Shown: positions 42,852-54,341 of the stretch, piece after piece
Layout: the number at the start of each line of letters is the position of its first letter
Numbering within the stretch: the stretch's first letter is position 1
Assembly: GCF_004321985.1 (NCBI RefSeq)
Contig: NZ_SCQN01000014.1
Coordinates: 1 to 64,000, forward strand
Source: Castellaniella sp.
GTDB lineage: Bacteria; Pseudomonadota; Gammaproteobacteria; Burkholderiales; Burkholderiaceae_B
Direction: 5' to 3'
DNA length: 64,000 nucleotides
Position numbers and translations under genes: made by a program
Notes under the pieces: model-generated
The model's input: the letters and a program-made list of their open reading frames with translations, nothing else
Told to the model about the DNA's origin: nothing
Database searches by the model: none

Positions 42852-45182
42852 ATGGTAGAACTCACCATCGACGGTCTGAAGGTCGAAGCCGAAGAAGGCA
42901 GCATGATCATCCAGGCTGCACACCGCGCCGGTATCTACATCCCGCACTTCTGTTATCACAAGAAGCTCAGCATTGCGGCCAACTGCCGCATGTGTCTGGT
43001 GGAAATCGAGAAGCAGCGCAAGGAAATGCCCGCCTGCGCCACGCCGGTCACCAACGGCATGGTGGTGTACACCAAGTCCGAAAAGGCCGTCGCCGCACAG
43101 CGCGCCGTGATGGAATTCCTGCTCATCAACCACCCGCTGGATTGCCCGGTGTGCGATCAGGGCGGCGAATGTCAGCTCCAGGATCTGGCCGTGGGCTACG
43201 GGGAATCGGCCTCGCGCTATCACGAGCCCAAGCGGGTCGTGTTCCACAAGCCCATGGGGCCGTTGATTTCGGCCGAACAAATGCAGCGCTGCATTCATTG
43301 CACGCGCTGCATCCGGGTGGGCCAGGAAATCGGCGGCATCATGGAAATTGGCATGCTCAACCGTGGCGAATATTCCGAGATCACCACCTTCGTGGGCGAG
43401 GCAGTGGAATCCGAGCTCTCCGGCAACATGATCGATGTCTGTCCGGTGGGGGCGCTGTTGTCAAAGCCCTTCACCATGAAGGCGCGGACCTGGGAACTGG
43501 CGCGCCGCCGTTCCATCAGCCCGCACGACAGCGTGGGCGCCAACTTGGTCGTGCAGAGCAAGATGGACCGGGTGCTGCGCGTGGTGCCGTTCGAGAACGA
43601 ACCCGTCAACGAATGCTGGATCAGCGACCGCGACCGCTTTGCCTATTGCGGTCTGTACACCGACGACCGGCTGCAGCACCCCATGGTGCGCGCCTGCGAC
43701 GGCGAATGGCACGAGGCTACCTGGGCGGAAGCCCTGCAATCCGTGGTCACCGGGCTGACCCAGGTGCGCGAAGACGGCGCAGGCGCCCAGATGGGGTTCC
43801 TCGCGGCCGAGACGGCGACGCTCGAAGAAATGGCGTTGCTCTCGAGGCTGGCGCGGGCCCTGGGATCGGACAACATCGATTTTCGCCTGCGGGGAGATGG
43901 CGCGGCACTGGATGCGGTGCGCACGGGCGCGCCGTGGCTGGGCATGCCGATCGCCGACCTGAACAAGCTCGATCGCACGCTGGTGGTGGGATCGTTCCTG
44001 CGCAAGGACCATCCGCTCATGGCGCAGCGCCTGCGCCAGGCGGCCAAGCGCGGCATGCAGCTTTCGCTGGTGGACAGCGTGGCGGTGGATCCGCTGGTAC
44101 CGGTGGCGGCCCACATGACGGTCAAGCCATCGGCAGTGGTCGATGCGTTGGCGCAGATCGTGGTGGCGCTGGCTGGTCTCAAGTCGCAGCCGGTACCGGA
44201 AGGTCTGGCGGGTGTGCAGGCGGGTGACTCCGCACGCGCCGTCGCGGCCAGCCTGGCTTCGGGCGAGCGCGTCGCGGTCTTCATGGGTAATCTGGCGGTC
44301 AGCGATGACCAGGTCGCGCAGCTCGCCGCCAATGCCCAGGCCATTGCCAGGCTGGCGGGCGGCCGGTTCGGGTTCCTGACCTCGGGTGGCAACACGGTGG
44401 GTGGTTACCTGGCCGGTGTCGTCCCCGGTAAGGGCGGGCGCGATGCACGCCAAATGCTCTCTGGTGATCCTCTGAAGGCTTATGTGGTGCTGCATGCCGA
44501 GCCGCTGCTCGACAGCGAGCTGGGCGAGCAGGCCGTCGATACCCTGAAGGGTTCGGCCATGGCGGTGGCGCTGACCCCGTTCAAATCAGCTGCGCAGGAC
44601 TGGGCCGATGTGATGCTGCCGATCGCACCGTTCACTGAGACTTCCGGCACGTTTGTGAATGCCGAAGGCCGCGCCCAGAGCTTCAAGGGCGTAGCGGCCA
44701 CGGTGGGCGACACACGCCCGGCCTGGAAGGTGCTGCGGGTGCTGGGCAATCTGATGGGGTTGCAGGGGTTCGATGACGAGACCTCCGAATCAGTGCGCGA
44801 TACGGTGATGGTGGGCAGCCTGGAAGACCGGCTGTCCAACGACATCAACCTGACCCCGGCCACGGTAGCGGTGGGTGCCGGCCTGGAACGTGTGGCCGAG
44901 CTTCCCATCTACCGCACGGACGCGCTGGTACGTCGTTCGCAACCACTGCAAGAGCACATCAACTCGGCGCCGCCGCGCGCTGCCATGAACGCGGCCACGT
45001 TGCAGACGCTGGGGCTGTCGGCGGGCGACACTGTGCGGGTGACCGCCACCCATGGTTCGGTGGATCTGGAGGCCGCGCTGGACGAGGCCGTGGCCGACGG
45101 CGCCGTGCGCATCGCGGGTGCGTTTGAACAGACAGCTGCTTTGGGCATGGGCTCGGGCGAAATCAAGGTGGAGCGTCTCTGA
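42852..45182 (+). CDS. nuoG: NADH-quinone oxidoreductase subunit G
   Basis: Largest peripheral subunit, 776 residues, carrying several Fe-S clusters. The N-terminal 2Fe-2S ferredoxin domain ([15 protein letters not shown]) is followed by [14 protein letters not shown], and [16 protein letters not shown] precedes the molybdopterin-oxidoreductase-like domain. The C-terminal half (about 220-776) is more divergent, as usual. The stop shares one base with the nuoH start. Confidence 0.96.
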   Translation: MVELTIDGLKVEAEEGSMIIQAAHRAGIYIPHFCYHKKLSIAANCRMCLVEIEKQRKEMPACATPVTNGMVVYTKSEKAVAAQRAVMEFLLINHPLDCPVCDQGGECQLQDLAVGYGESASRYHEPKRVVFHKPMGPLISAEQMQRCIHCTRCIRVGQEIGGIMEIGMLNRGEYSEITTFVGEAVESELSGNMIDVCPVGALLSKPFTMKARTWELARRRSISPHDSVGANLVVQSKMDRVLRVVPFENEPVNECWISDRDRFAYCGLYTDDRLQHPMVRACDGEWHEATWAEALQSVVTGLTQVREDGAGAQMGFLAAETATLEEMALLSRLARALGSDNIDFRLRGDGAALDAVRTGAPWLGMPIADLNKLDRTLVVGSFLRKDHPLMAQRLRQAAKRGMQLSLVDSVAVDPLVPVAAHMTVKPSAVVDALAQIVVALAGLKSQPVPEGLAGVQAGDSARAVAASLASGERVAVFMGNLAVSDDQVAQLAANAQAIARLAGGRFGFLTSGGNTVGGYLAGVVPGKGGRDARQMLSGDPLKAYVVLHAEPLLDSELGEQAVDTLKGSAMAVALTPFKSAAQDWADVMLPIAPFTETSGTFVNAEGRAQSFKGVAATVGDTRPAWKVLRVLGNLMGLQGFDDETSESVRDTVMVGSLEDRLSNDINLTPATVAVGAGLERVAELPIYRTDALVRRSQPLQEHINSAPPRAAMNAATLQTLGLSAGDTVRVTATHGSVDLEAALDEAVADGAVRIAGAFEQTAALGMGSGEIKVERL

Positions 45183-46255
45183 TGGACTGGTTGAACACCC
45201 TGAACGCCTACGGCGTGGATCTGATCGGCCAGGCCCCGTGGCTGGTGGTCTGGACGCTGGTGAAGATCCTGGTCATCGCCGTTCCCATCATTCTGTGCGT
45301 GGCCTACCTGACGTACTGGGAACGCAAGATGATCGGCTTCATGCACGTACGCCTGGGGCCCAATCGCGTGGGTTATCGCGGGCTGCTGCAGCCGTTCGCC
45401 GACGTCTTCAAACTGTTGTTCAAGGAACTGATTGTTCCGGCCAAGGCCAACAATGTGCTGTATATCGTTGCGCCCATCGTCACGTTGACGCCTGCGCTGG
45501 CCGCCTGGGCCGTGATTCCGTTCCAGCCCGAGGTGGTGCTGGCCAACGTGAACGCCGGCCTGCTGTATGTGATGGCGATCACGTCCGTCGGCGTGTATGG
45601 TGTCATCGTCGCGGGCTGGGCGTCCAACTCCAAATACGCGCTGCTGGGCGCGCTGCGGGCCTCGGCCCAGATGGTGTCTTACGAGCTGGCCATCGGCTTC
45701 GTGATGGTGACGATCCTGCTGGTATCCGGTTCGCTGAACCTGTCCACCATCGTCTCGGGCCAGGGTCATGGGTTTTTTGCGGGCCATGGGCTGACCTTCC
45801 TGTCCTGGAACTGGCTGCCGCTGCTGCCGCTGTTCATCATTTATGTGGTGTCGGCCGTGGCCGAGACCAACCGGCTGCCGTTCGACGTGGTGGAAGGTGA
45901 ATCCGAAATCGTGGCCGGGCACATGGTGGAATATTCCGGCATGGGTTTTGCGCTGTTTTTCCTGGCTGAGTACGCGAACATGATTCTGCTCTCGGCCATG
46001 GCGTCGGTCATGTTCCTGGGCGGCTGGATGGCGCCTCTGGACATCGCACCGTTCACCTGGATTCCGGGCTGGATCTGGCTGGGCATCAAGACATTCATCG
46101 TGGTCTCGATGTTCATCTGGTTCCGTGCCACCTTCCCGCGTTATCGCTATGACCAGATCATGCGCCTGGGCTGGAAGGTTTTCATCCCGCTGACGGGGAT
46201 CTGGCTGGTCGTGGTGGCCATCTGGATGCAGACGCCCTGGAATATCTGGCAGTAA
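45182..46255 (+). CDS. nuoH: NADH-quinone oxidoreductase subunit H
   Basis: Membrane subunit of 357 residues with eight to nine helices joining the quinone site to the proton-pumping arm. [39 protein letters not shown] and [19 protein letters not shown] are conserved. It overlaps nuoG by one base (TGATG). Confidence 0.97.
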   Translation: MDWLNTLNAYGVDLIGQAPWLVVWTLVKILVIAVPIILCVAYLTYWERKMIGFMHVRLGPNRVGYRGLLQPFADVFKLLFKELIVPAKANNVLYIVAPIVTLTPALAAWAVIPFQPEVVLANVNAGLLYVMAITSVGVYGVIVAGWASNSKYALLGALRASAQMVSYELAIGFVMVTILLVSGSLNLSTIVSGQGHGFFAGHGLTFLSWNWLPLLPLFIIYVVSAVAETNRLPFDVVEGESEIVAGHMVEYSGMGFALFFLAEYANMILLSAMASVMFLGGWMAPLDIAPFTWIPGWIWLGIKTFIVVSMFIWFRATFPRYRYDQIMRLGWKVFIPLTGIWLVVVAIWMQTPWNIWQ

Positions 46256-46265
46256 GGAGAGCGAC

Positions 46266-46754
46266 ATGGAAGCGATCAAGGATTTCTTCGGCAGCCTGAT
46301 GCTGAAGGAAATGTTCGAGGGCATGCGCCTGACGGGCAAATATTTCTTCAAGCGCAAGATCACCATTCGGTATCCGATGGAGAAGACGCCCACGTCGCCC
46401 CGGTTCCGCGGGCTGCACGCGCTGCGCCGCTACGAAAACGGCGAGGAACGCTGCATTGCCTGCAAGCTGTGCGAAGCCGTCTGCCCGGCGCTGGCCATCA
46501 CCATCGAATCCGAGCAGCGCGAGGACGGCACGCGCCGCACCACGCGCTACGACATCGATCTGGCCAAGTGCATTTTCTGCGGGTTCTGCGAAGAGGCCTG
46601 TCCCACGGATTCCATCGTGGAAACCCATCTGCACGAATATCACGGCGAAAAGCGCGGCGATCTCTACTACACCAAAGACATGCTGCTGGCGGTGGGCGAC
46701 CGGTACGAGCCGGAAATCGCCGCACGCCGCGCTGCCGACGCGCCTTATCGTTGA
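46266..46754 (+). CDS. nuoI: NADH-quinone oxidoreductase subunit I
   Basis: Subunit of 162 residues with two 4Fe-4S ferredoxin motifs, [12 protein letters not shown] (about 63-74) and [12 protein letters not shown] (about 102-113), forming clusters N6a and N6b. A ribosome site AAGGAGAG precedes ATG 46266. Confidence 0.97.
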   Translation: MEAIKDFFGSLMLKEMFEGMRLTGKYFFKRKITIRYPMEKTPTSPRFRGLHALRRYENGEERCIACKLCEAVCPALAITIESEQREDGTRRTTRYDIDLAKCIFCGFCEEACPTDSIVETHLHEYHGEKRGDLYYTKDMLLAVGDRYEPEIAARRAADAPYR

Positions 46755-46770
46755 AGCCGGGACACCGACC

Positions 46771-47403
46771 ATGAGTTTCGATATCTTTCTGTTCTACCTG
46801 CTGTCCATCGTGCTGGTGGTGGCGGCGTTCCGCGTCATCACGGCGACCAGCCCCGTGACCGGCGTGCTGCATCTGATCCTGACGTTCTTCACGGCATCGA
46901 TGATGTGGATGCTGATCCAGGCGGAGTTTCTCGCGCTGGTGCTGGTCATCGTCTACGTCGGAGCAGTGCTGGTGCTGTTCCTGTTCGTGGTGATGATGCT
47001 GGACATGCGTCTGGAAGGTCTGAAGCAGGGCATGAAGGTCTACCTGCCGCTGGGGCTGACCATTGGCGGCATCATGGTGGCCGAGATGGTCTTCGTGGTG
47101 GTGCGCGCCTGGGGGCATGTCGGGGATGCGCCTGTTCCGGCGGCGGATTTCGACAATACCCGGGCGCTGGGCGTGGCCATGTACACGCACTTTCCGTATG
47201 CGGTGGAAATCGGCGGCGTCATTCTGCTGCTGGGCATGATTTCCGCGATCGCGCTCACCATGCGCAAGCGTACTGACTACAAACGTACCAATCCGGACCG
47301 CCAGACTCGCGTGAAGTCCTACGACCGCGTCCGCCTGGTGAGCATGCCATCAGAGGCCGAGACCGCCGAATCCAAGCCGTCTGCCGAAGGAGCCAAGCAA
47401 TGA
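46771..47403 (+). CDS. nuoJ: NADH-quinone oxidoreductase subunit J
   Basis: Membrane subunit of 210 residues with five helices. [20 protein letters not shown] contains the conserved pi-bulge helix region. The last 45 residues are polar and end SAEGAKQ, longer than the minimal family. The stop overlaps the nuoK start. Confidence 0.95.
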   Translation: MSFDIFLFYLLSIVLVVAAFRVITATSPVTGVLHLILTFFTASMMWMLIQAEFLALVLVIVYVGAVLVLFLFVVMMLDMRLEGLKQGMKVYLPLGLTIGGIMVAEMVFVVVRAWGHVGDAPVPAADFDNTRALGVAMYTHFPYAVEIGGVILLLGMISAIALTMRKRTDYKRTNPDRQTRVKSYDRVRLVSMPSEAETAESKPSAEGAKQ

Positions 47404-47711
47404 TGACCCTGAGCCTCAGCCATTACCTGATCATCGGGGCCATCCTGTTCGCCATCGGCGTCTTTGGCTTCTTCCTGAACCGCCGCAACCTGATCGTGCT
47501 GCTGATGTCCATCGAGCTGATCCTGTTGTCGGCCAACATGAATTTCGTCGCCTTTTCCATCTGGTCGGGCAATCCCGCCGGACAGGTCTTCGTGTTCTTC
47601 GTGCTGACGGTGGCGGCCTCCGAGGCCGCGATCGGCCTGGCCATCCTGGTGCTGCTGTTCCGCAACCTGAGCACGATCGCCGTCGACAAACTCGACCATC
47701 TGAAGGGGTGA
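47400..47711 (+). CDS. nuoK: NADH-quinone oxidoreductase subunit K
   Basis: Small antiporter-like subunit of 103 residues with three helices. [20 protein letters not shown] carries the conserved membrane Glu, and the second Glu lies in [13 protein letters not shown]. Two adjacent ATGs (47400 and 47403) are possible; the first overlaps the nuoJ stop as ATGA. Confidence 0.96.
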   Translation: MMTLSLSHYLIIGAILFAIGVFGFFLNRRNLIVLLMSIELILLSANMNFVAFSIWSGNPAGQVFVFFVLTVAASEAAIGLAILVLLFRNLSTIAVDKLDHLKG

Positions 47712-47718
47712 TGGGGTC

Positions 47719-49770
47719 ATGAGTCCACAGAGTCTTTATCTACTGATCGCGCTGGCGCCGCTGGCAACCGCCGTCGTGGCGGGCTTTTTCGCGACTGGCT
47801 TCATGGGGTCCTGGATCAGCCGCCGGGGCGCCCATCTGCTCACCATTCTGGGTGTGGCGGTGTCCTTCATCGGGTCGCTGGTGGTCCTGCAGCAGGTCAT
47901 GGGCGGCCACACGTTCGACGGCACCATCTATGTCTGGTCCATGATCGGCACAGTCAAGTTCGAGGTCGGCTTCCTGATCGATCCGCTGACGGCGCTGATG
48001 ATGGTGGTGGTCACCTTCGTCTCGCTCATGGTGCACGTCTACACCATCGGCTACATGGCGGACGACCGGGGCTACAACCGCTTCTTTTCGTACATTTCGC
48101 TGTTCACGTTCTCCATGCTGATGCTGGTCATGTCCAACAACATGATGCAGATCTTCTTCGGCTGGGAGGCCGTGGGCCTGGTGTCGTACCTGCTGATCGG
48201 CTTTTATTACGGGCGGCCCTCGTCGGTGTTTGCAAGCCTGAAGGCATTCCTGGTGAATCGGGTGGGCGACGTGGGGTTCGTGCTGGGGATCGGGCTGCTG
48301 TATGCCTATTCCGGGACGCTGCACTACGCCGACATCTTTGCTCAGGCCGACAAGCTTGCCGCGATCACTTTTCCAGGCACGGACTGGCACATGCTGACGG
48401 TCGCGTGCCTGTGCCTGTTCGTCGGTGCGATGGGTAAATCGGCGCTGGCGCCGCTGCATGTGTGGCTGCCGGATTCCATGGAAGGCCCCACACCGATCTC
48501 GGCGCTGATCCACGCCGCTACCATGGTGACGGCCGGCATCTTCATGGTGGCGCGCTTCTCGCCCGTGTTCGAGCATGCACAGAACGTGCTGTCCTTCATC
48601 CTCATCATCGGTGCTTTCGGCGCGCTGTTCCTGGGGCTGATCGCGCTGGTCCAGACCGACATCAAGAAAGTGGTGGCCTATTCGACGCTGTCTCAGCTTG
48701 GCTACATGGCGGTGGCGCTGGGCGCATCGGCGTATCAAGTCGCGATCTTCCATCTGATGACACATGCTTTCTTCAAGGCGTTGCTGTTCCTGACGGCAGG
48801 GTCCGTCATCCTGGGCATGCACCACGACCAGGACATGCGCCACATGGGCGGCTTGCGCAAATACATGCCCATCACCTGGATCACCACGCTGATCGGGTCC
48901 CTCGCGCTGGCTGGCATGCCGTTCTTCTCGGGGTTCTATTCCAAGGAACACATCGTGGAGGCCGCTGGTGCCGCCGGCATCTGGGGCGCGAACTTCGCCT
49001 ATTTCTGCACGTTCGCGGGGCTGTTCGTCACCTCGCTCTATTCGTTCCGCCTGTATTTCCTGGTGTTCCACGGCAAAGAGCGCTTCGATCTGGAACACGG
49101 CCCCAAGGCGCTGGTGCACGAAGAAGACTTCGAACCGCTGGAGGGTGAAGCCCGCGAGCATGCCATCGCCGAGCAGGCCCACCATCACGGTCTGCCCAAG
49201 GAATCCCCGTGGGTGGTGACCGTCCCGCTGATCGCGCTCGCCTTCATGTCGGTGGTCGCGGGCGTATGGTTCATCCAGCCGCTGCTTTTTGGCGACTTCT
49301 TCGGCCATTCCATCACGGTGCTGCCGCAGCACCCGGCCATGGCCGATATGGCTGGCGAATGGCACGGCTGGGTCGCGTTTGGCCTGCATGGGCTCACCAG
49401 TGTGCCGTTCCTGCTGCTGGTGGCGGGTTTCGTGGTCGCCTGGTATTGCTGGCTCATCAATCCGCGCGTCCCAGAGGCTTTTGCGCGCAGTCTGGCCTGG
49501 GTCTATCGGGCGCTGGTTGAAAAGCTCTATTTCGACTGGTTCAACGAGCAGGTCGTGGCGCGTGCCATCCGTGGGCTGGGCCACGGGCTGTGGCAGCGCG
49601 GTGACCGCCACCTCATCGACGGCATCATGGTCAACGGCACCGCGCGCATGGTCGGGTTGGCGGCCGCCACTGGGCGCCTGCTGCAGTCGGGCTACATCTA
49701 CCATTACGCCTTCGCCATGATCATCGGCATCATGGTGTTTCTCACATTCTTCGTCTTGATGGTTCACTGA
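47719..49770 (+). CDS. nuoL: NADH-quinone oxidoreductase subunit L
   Basis: Distal proton-pumping subunit of 683 residues, related to Mrp antiporters, with the long lateral helix near the C-terminus. FFGWEAVGLVSYLLIGFYYG, LPDSMEGPTPISALIHAATM and KVVAYSTLSQLGYMAVALG are conserved. The stop shares one base with the nuoM start. Confidence 0.97.
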   Translation: MSPQSLYLLIALAPLATAVVAGFFATGFMGSWISRRGAHLLTILGVAVSFIGSLVVLQQVMGGHTFDGTIYVWSMIGTVKFEVGFLIDPLTALMMVVVTFVSLMVHVYTIGYMADDRGYNRFFSYISLFTFSMLMLVMSNNMMQIFFGWEAVGLVSYLLIGFYYGRPSSVFASLKAFLVNRVGDVGFVLGIGLLYAYSGTLHYADIFAQADKLAAITFPGTDWHMLTVACLCLFVGAMGKSALAPLHVWLPDSMEGPTPISALIHAATMVTAGIFMVARFSPVFEHAQNVLSFILIIGAFGALFLGLIALVQTDIKKVVAYSTLSQLGYMAVALGASAYQVAIFHLMTHAFFKALLFLTAGSVILGMHHDQDMRHMGGLRKYMPITWITTLIGSLALAGMPFFSGFYSKEHIVEAAGAAGIWGANFAYFCTFAGLFVTSLYSFRLYFLVFHGKERFDLEHGPKALVHEEDFEPLEGEAREHAIAEQAHHHGLPKESPWVVTVPLIALAFMSVVAGVWFIQPLLFGDFFGHSITVLPQHPAMADMAGEWHGWVAFGLHGLTSVPFLLLVAGFVVAWYCWLINPRVPEAFARSLAWVYRALVEKLYFDWFNEQVVARAIRGLGHGLWQRGDRHLIDGIMVNGTARMVGLAAATGRLLQSGYIYHYAFAMIIGIMVFLTFFVLMVH

Positions 49771-51269
49771 TGACTAGCGAAATGGCGACTTCGTCACTGC
49801 CCTGGCTGACTCTATCGATCTTCGTTCCGATCGTCTTCGGATTGCTGGTGCTGCTGATCGGCCGGGATGACAATCCCGGACCCGCGCGGGTCCTGTCGCT
49901 GATCGGCTCCATCGCCGGCTTTCTGGTGACGTTGCCGCTGTACACGGGTTTCAACCCGCACACGGCCGACATGCAGTTCGTCGAGAACAGGCCCTGGATC
50001 GAGACCTTCAACCTGAACTATCACCTGGGGATCGACGGGATATCGGTCTGGTTCATCCTGCTCACCTCCTTCATCACCATCATCGTGGTGCTGGCGGGCT
50101 GGGAGGTCATCAAATCCCGCGTGGCGCAGTACATGGCGGCATTCCTGATTCTGTCGGGACTCATGATCGGCGTGTTCTGCGCGCTGGACGGGATGCTGTT
50201 CTACGTTTTCTTCGAGGCCACGCTGATCCCGATGTACATCATCATCGGCGCCTGGGGGGGACCGAATCGCGTCTATGCGGCGCTGAAGTTCTTCCTCTAC
50301 ACGCTGATGGGGTCGCTGCTCACGCTGATTGCCTACATCTACCTGTGGCACGAATCGAATGGCTCGTTCGATGTGGCCACCTGGCAGCACCTGAAGCTGA
50401 ATTATTCGCAGCAGATCTTCATCTTCATTGCGCTGCTGGCCGCCTTTGCGGTGAAGGTCCCCATGTGGCCCATTCACACCTGGCTGCCGGATGCGCACGT
50501 CGAGGCGCCTACGGGCGGTTCCATCGTCCTGGCGGCGGTCATGCTGAAACTGGGCTGCTACGCGTTCCTGCGCTTCCTGCTGCCCATCGCGCCGGACGCC
50601 TCGCACAGCCTGGCCGGACTCATGATCGTGCTCTCGCTGATTGCGATTGTCTACATCGGGCTGGTGGCCATCGTCCAGGACGACATGAAGAAGCTGGTGG
50701 CGTATTCATCGGTCGCCCACATGGGGTATGTGACCCTGGGCTTCTTCCTGTTCAACGTCACCGGCATGGAAGGCGCCATCATCCAGATGCTGTCGCACGG
50801 TTTCGTGTCGGGCGCCATGTTCATGTGCATCGGCGTGATGTACGACCGGCTGCACACGCGGCGCATCGATGCCTATGGCGGGATCATCAACCGCATGCCC
50901 AAGTTCGTGACCTTCTTCGTGCTGTTTTCGATGGCCAATGCCGGCCTGCCGGGCACCAGCGGGTTCGTGGGCGAATTCACCGTGATCCTGGGCGCCGTCC
51001 AGTTCAACTTCTGGGTCGGGCTACTGGCCGCGACGGCGCTGATGTGGGGGGCGGGCTATTCGCTGTGGATGCTCAAGCGCGTGGCCTACGGGCCGGTCGC
51101 CAACGAGAATGTCTCGGGCATGAAGGACATCAACGGGCGCGAATATCTGGTGCTGGGGCTGCTGGCCATCATGGTGTTGTTCCTGGGGATCTTCCCGAGC
51201 TTCTTCACTGATTTGATGCACCCCTCGGTCAATGCGCTGATGCAGCACGTGGCCATCTCGAAACTGTAG
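49770..51269 (+). CDS. nuoM: NADH-quinone oxidoreductase subunit M
   Basis: Antiporter-like proton-pumping subunit of 499 residues. FFEATLIPMYIIIGAWGG, WLPDAHVEAPTGGSIVLAAV and KKLVAYSSVAHMGYVTLGFF carry the conserved Glu, Lys and His positions. Confidence 0.97.
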   Translation: MTSEMATSSLPWLTLSIFVPIVFGLLVLLIGRDDNPGPARVLSLIGSIAGFLVTLPLYTGFNPHTADMQFVENRPWIETFNLNYHLGIDGISVWFILLTSFITIIVVLAGWEVIKSRVAQYMAAFLILSGLMIGVFCALDGMLFYVFFEATLIPMYIIIGAWGGPNRVYAALKFFLYTLMGSLLTLIAYIYLWHESNGSFDVATWQHLKLNYSQQIFIFIALLAAFAVKVPMWPIHTWLPDAHVEAPTGGSIVLAAVMLKLGCYAFLRFLLPIAPDASHSLAGLMIVLSLIAIVYIGLVAIVQDDMKKLVAYSSVAHMGYVTLGFFLFNVTGMEGAIIQMLSHGFVSGAMFMCIGVMYDRLHTRRIDAYGGIINRMPKFVTFFVLFSMANAGLPGTSGFVGEFTVILGAVQFNFWVGLLAATALMWGAGYSLWMLKRVAYGPVANENVSGMKDINGREYLVLGLLAIMVLFLGIFPSFFTDLMHPSVNALMQHVAISKL

Positions 51270-51281
51270 GCCTGACTAACC

Positions 51282-52766
51282 ATGCATACTCTATTTGACT
51301 TCGCACTGGCGGCCCCCGAGATCGTGCTGCTGGCGCTGACCTGCCTGGTCCTGCTGCTGGATGCCTTCGATCGCGATTCGGGGCGTCGCATGACCTTCAC
51401 GCTGACCATGGCGACGCTGGTGATCGTGATCCTGGTGTCCTGGGGGCAATGGCGCAGCGGCCTGCACGGGCGCACCTTCAGCAGCCTGTATGTGGCGGAT
51501 TCGCTGGGGCATTTCCTGAAGATCCTGTCGGCCGTCGCCGTGGGCGTGACCCTGATCTACGGTCGTTCATATTCCGAGAAGCGTGACATGACGTCGCGTG
51601 GCGGGGAGCTTTACTCACTCACGCTCATCATGCTGCTGGGTGAATTCGTGATGATCTCGGCCGGCAGCATGCTGACCGTGTACTTGGGTGTGGAGTTGAT
51701 GTCGTTTGCGCTTTACGCGCTGGTGGCGCTGCGCCGCGACCATCTGGCGTCCACCGAAGCCGCGATGAAGTACTACGTACTGGGCTGCCTGGCTTCTGGC
51801 ATCCTGCTCTACGGTATGTCCATGATCTATGGCGCGACCGGCGAAGTCGGGCTGGCCGAGATCGCCCAGGTGATTCGCGGGGGTCACGCCCAGAGTCTGC
51901 CGCTGGCCTTTGGCGTTGTCTTCATCGTTGCCGGCCTGGGGTTCAAGCTGACGGCCGCACCATTTCACATGTGGACGCCGGATGTCTACCAGGGTGCTCC
52001 GACCACGGTCACGCTGCTGGTGGGGGCGGCCCCGAAGTTCGCGGCCTTCTGCATCACGCTGCGGCTGCTCATCGAGGCGCTGCACGGTATTGCCGTGGAC
52101 TGGCAGCCCATGCTGCTCATCATGGCTGTGCTGTCGCTGGCGCTGGGCAACATCGTGGCCATCGCGCAGACCAACTTCAAGCGCATGCTGGCGTATTCGG
52201 CTATCGGGCAGATGGGCTATGTATTTCTGGGACTGCTGTCGGGGGTATCCAGCGGCCATGCCGGGACCAACGCGGCCGCTTATGGCGCGTCACTGTTCTA
52301 CGTCGTGATCTATGTGCTGACCACGCTGTCCACGTTCGGCCTGATCCTGCTGCTCTCGCGCCAGGGTTTCGAAGCCGAAGAGATCGCCGATCTGAAAGGC
52401 TTGAATCGGCGCAATCCGTTGCTGGCGGGTGTGCTGCTGCTGTCCATGTTCTCGCTGGCCGGCATCCCGCCGCTGTCGGGTTTCTATGCCAAGCTCATCG
52501 TGCTGCAGGCGGTGGTGAGCGCCGGTTATGTGTGGCTGGCGGTGTTTGCCGTGATGTGCTCGCTGATTGGCGCCTTCTACTACCTGCGCGTGGTGAAGAT
52601 GGCGTATTTTGACGAACCCGAGGATGGCGTGGTGCTCAGCACGGGCACTTTTGCCACGCGCAGCGTCATGTCGCTCAACGGCCTGCTGGTGATCGGCCTG
52701 GGCATTCTGCCGGGCGGCCTGATTGCGCTGTGCGAACGCGTCATCACGCAGTCGCTGGTGTTCTGA
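51282..52766 (+). CDS. nuoN: NADH-quinone oxidoreductase subunit N
   Basis: Third antiporter-like subunit, 494 residues. [20 protein letters not shown] and [20 protein letters not shown] are conserved. It ends the nuoA-N set; the DUF2818 gene follows 28 bases later on the same strand. Confidence 0.96.
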   Translation: MHTLFDFALAAPEIVLLALTCLVLLLDAFDRDSGRRMTFTLTMATLVIVILVSWGQWRSGLHGRTFSSLYVADSLGHFLKILSAVAVGVTLIYGRSYSEKRDMTSRGGELYSLTLIMLLGEFVMISAGSMLTVYLGVELMSFALYALVALRRDHLASTEAAMKYYVLGCLASGILLYGMSMIYGATGEVGLAEIAQVIRGGHAQSLPLAFGVVFIVAGLGFKLTAAPFHMWTPDVYQGAPTTVTLLVGAAPKFAAFCITLRLLIEALHGIAVDWQPMLLIMAVLSLALGNIVAIAQTNFKRMLAYSAIGQMGYVFLGLLSGVSSGHAGTNAAAYGASLFYVVIYVLTTLSTFGLILLLSRQGFEAEEIADLKGLNRRNPLLAGVLLLSMFSLAGIPPLSGFYAKLIVLQAVVSAGYVWLAVFAVMCSLIGAFYYLRVVKMAYFDEPEDGVVLSTGTFATRSVMSLNGLLVIGLGILPGGLIALCERVITQSLVF

Positions 52767-52794
52767 GTTTCCAAACGGCTGAGCGGGACGCGTC

Positions 52795-53397
52795 ATGACC
52801 TTGTCGGTAGCAGTTTGGCTGGTTATTTTCAGTGCATTGGTGATGGCGAACCTGCCGTTCGTTCTGGACCGGCCACTGGCAGCTTGGGGGTGGGCAGCCA
52901 CCCAGGGCAGCGGCAGTGGTTTGCGCTGGGTGCGTTGTCTGGTCTTTTTGGCTGGGGTGGCGCTGTGGTCCTATGGGACGCTGACCCTGGTTGGCGGCGC
53001 GTTCGCCGGCGGCGGCAGCACGGCGGCGCTGTTTTTCGTCAAGCTGTTGATCAGCGTGTTGATCATGGCGGCCTGGCTGTACTGGCCGGGAGTGTCGGGG
53101 CGTTCAGCGGATGCTGCCAGCGGCGCCGGTGCGCCATCAGCAGCTACCCCGCCGACCCCGGTCCGGGCTGCCGTGCGCCGGTCCGTGGAGCCGGTCAAAC
53201 CGTTCATCGACCGCCTCCTGGAAGTCCTGGTCAGCTATGTACTGGTCGGGACGCTGGGCAATTCGCTGGAACTCAATCTGGGCAATGGCTTCACCCAGGG
53301 CTGGGAATTCTATGCCGTGACGCTGGCGCTGTTTGTGGTGCTGGCCTACCCGGGCTTCGTCTGGCGCTATATGCTCAAGGCCCGGCGCCACCATTAG
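52795..53397 (+). CDS. DUF2818-family membrane protein with internal insertion
   Basis: Product of 200 residues. The first part (VWLVIFSALVMANLPFVLDR) and the last part (WEFYAVTLALFVVLAYPGFV, WRYMLKARR) match the DUF2818 family, which commonly sits just after nuoN in betaproteobacteria and is usually near 100 residues. Between them about 90 extra residues form two more membrane segments (CLVFLAGVALWSYGTLTLVG, FFVKLLISVLIMAAWLYWPG) and a Pro/Ala-rich linker. Function is unknown; the position suggests a link with complex I. Confidence 0.8.
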   Translation: MTLSVAVWLVIFSALVMANLPFVLDRPLAAWGWAATQGSGSGLRWVRCLVFLAGVALWSYGTLTLVGGAFAGGGSTAALFFVKLLISVLIMAAWLYWPGVSGRSADAASGAGAPSAATPPTPVRAAVRRSVEPVKPFIDRLLEVLVSYVLVGTLGNSLELNLGNGFTQGWEFYAVTLALFVVLAYPGFVWRYMLKARRHH

Positions 53398-53413
53398 CTC
53401 TGGAGATTCCCGC

Positions 53414-54265
53414 GTGGCTCACGTGATTCTGCAGGCCCCGCGCCTGATGCGCGACGACATCGAGCGGCTGGCCGCCGTTGCCTGTGCCAGCGGCGTGCAG
53501 GAGCTGACCCCAACCGCCGTACGTCTGCTGGGCGTGGCGTCCGATACGCAGGCCGAGGTGATGGCGCTTGCGCAGGCGGCCCACATGGATGCGGCCTGGC
53601 TGGAGTCCATCAGACGACTGGCCGACTGCAAGCTGCTGGCGATGGACATGGATTCCACGCTGGTCAATATCGAATGCATCGACGAGATTGCGGCGGCCGT
53701 CGGCCGCAAGGCTGAGGTGGCGGCGATCACCGAGGCTGCGATGCGCGGCGAACTGAAAGACTTCTCGGAGAGCCTGCGCCGGCGCGTGGCGTTGCTGAAG
53801 GGTGTCCCGCAGTCTGCCCTGGAACAGGTTTTCACCCAGCGGCTGCGGCTCAATCCGGGCGCCGAAGCGTTGATACAGGCCGTGCAGAAACATGGCATCC
53901 GTGTGGTGCTGGTGTCGGGGGGCTTCACGTTCTTCACGGAACGCCTGCGGCGAGGCCTGATGCTGGACGAAGCGCATGCCAATACGTTGGAAATCGTCGA
54001 TGGCGTGCTGACCGGGCGTGTACTGGGCGAGATCGTGGACGGCGCGGTAAAAGCACGTCATGTTCAGGCGGCAGCTCAGACGCTGGGGGCTGTGCCTGAG
54101 CAGATCATCGTGCTGGGCGACGGCTCCAACGATCTCCCCATGATGGCTCTTGCGCACTATTCGGTCGCCTACCGGGCCAAGCCCGTCGTGCGGGCGCAGG
54201 CGCGCTTCGCGCTGGATGTCAGTCCGCTGGATGCTGTCCTGAACTGGTTTCGGCGGCAGCATTAG
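53414..54265 (+). CDS. serB: Phosphoserine phosphatase
   Basis: Last step of serine synthesis. The 283-residue HAD hydrolase has the nucleophile motif AMDMDSTLVNIECIDEIAAA (about 78-97), motif II VVLVSGGFTFFTERL (about 166-180) and GDGSNDLPMMALAHYSVAYR near 235. The N-terminal part is a regulatory ACT-like region. GTG 53414 is the likely start, with GGAG upstream; the protein begins AHVILQAPRL as in relatives. Confidence 0.93.
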   Translation: MAHVILQAPRLMRDDIERLAAVACASGVQELTPTAVRLLGVASDTQAEVMALAQAAHMDAAWLESIRRLADCKLLAMDMDSTLVNIECIDEIAAAVGRKAEVAAITEAAMRGELKDFSESLRRRVALLKGVPQSALEQVFTQRLRLNPGAEALIQAVQKHGIRVVLVSGGFTFFTERLRRGLMLDEAHANTLEIVDGVLTGRVLGEIVDGAVKARHVQAAAQTLGAVPEQIIVLGDGSNDLPMMALAHYSVAYRAKPVVRAQARFALDVSPLDAVLNWFRRQH

Positions 54266-54341
54266 CCGGTACCTGGGCCGGCTGTTACGTCCCACGGCCC
54301 GTGGGTGCCACTACCCCCGTCGATCAGGTATGGCCCGGGAA

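Noticed and set aside
41178-43298. 706-codon minus-strand frame opposite nuoE-nuoG
   Set aside because: The plus strand carries clear complex I genes with Fe-S motifs; the antisense frame has no recognisable domain.
47740-49767. 675-codon minus-strand frame opposite nuoL
   Set aside because: Antisense shadow of a strongly conserved membrane protein gene.
54291-54305. CCCACG-GCC-CGTGGG hairpin between serB and mfd
   Set aside because: Short stem, tight loop and no T run on either side; not enough to call a terminator.
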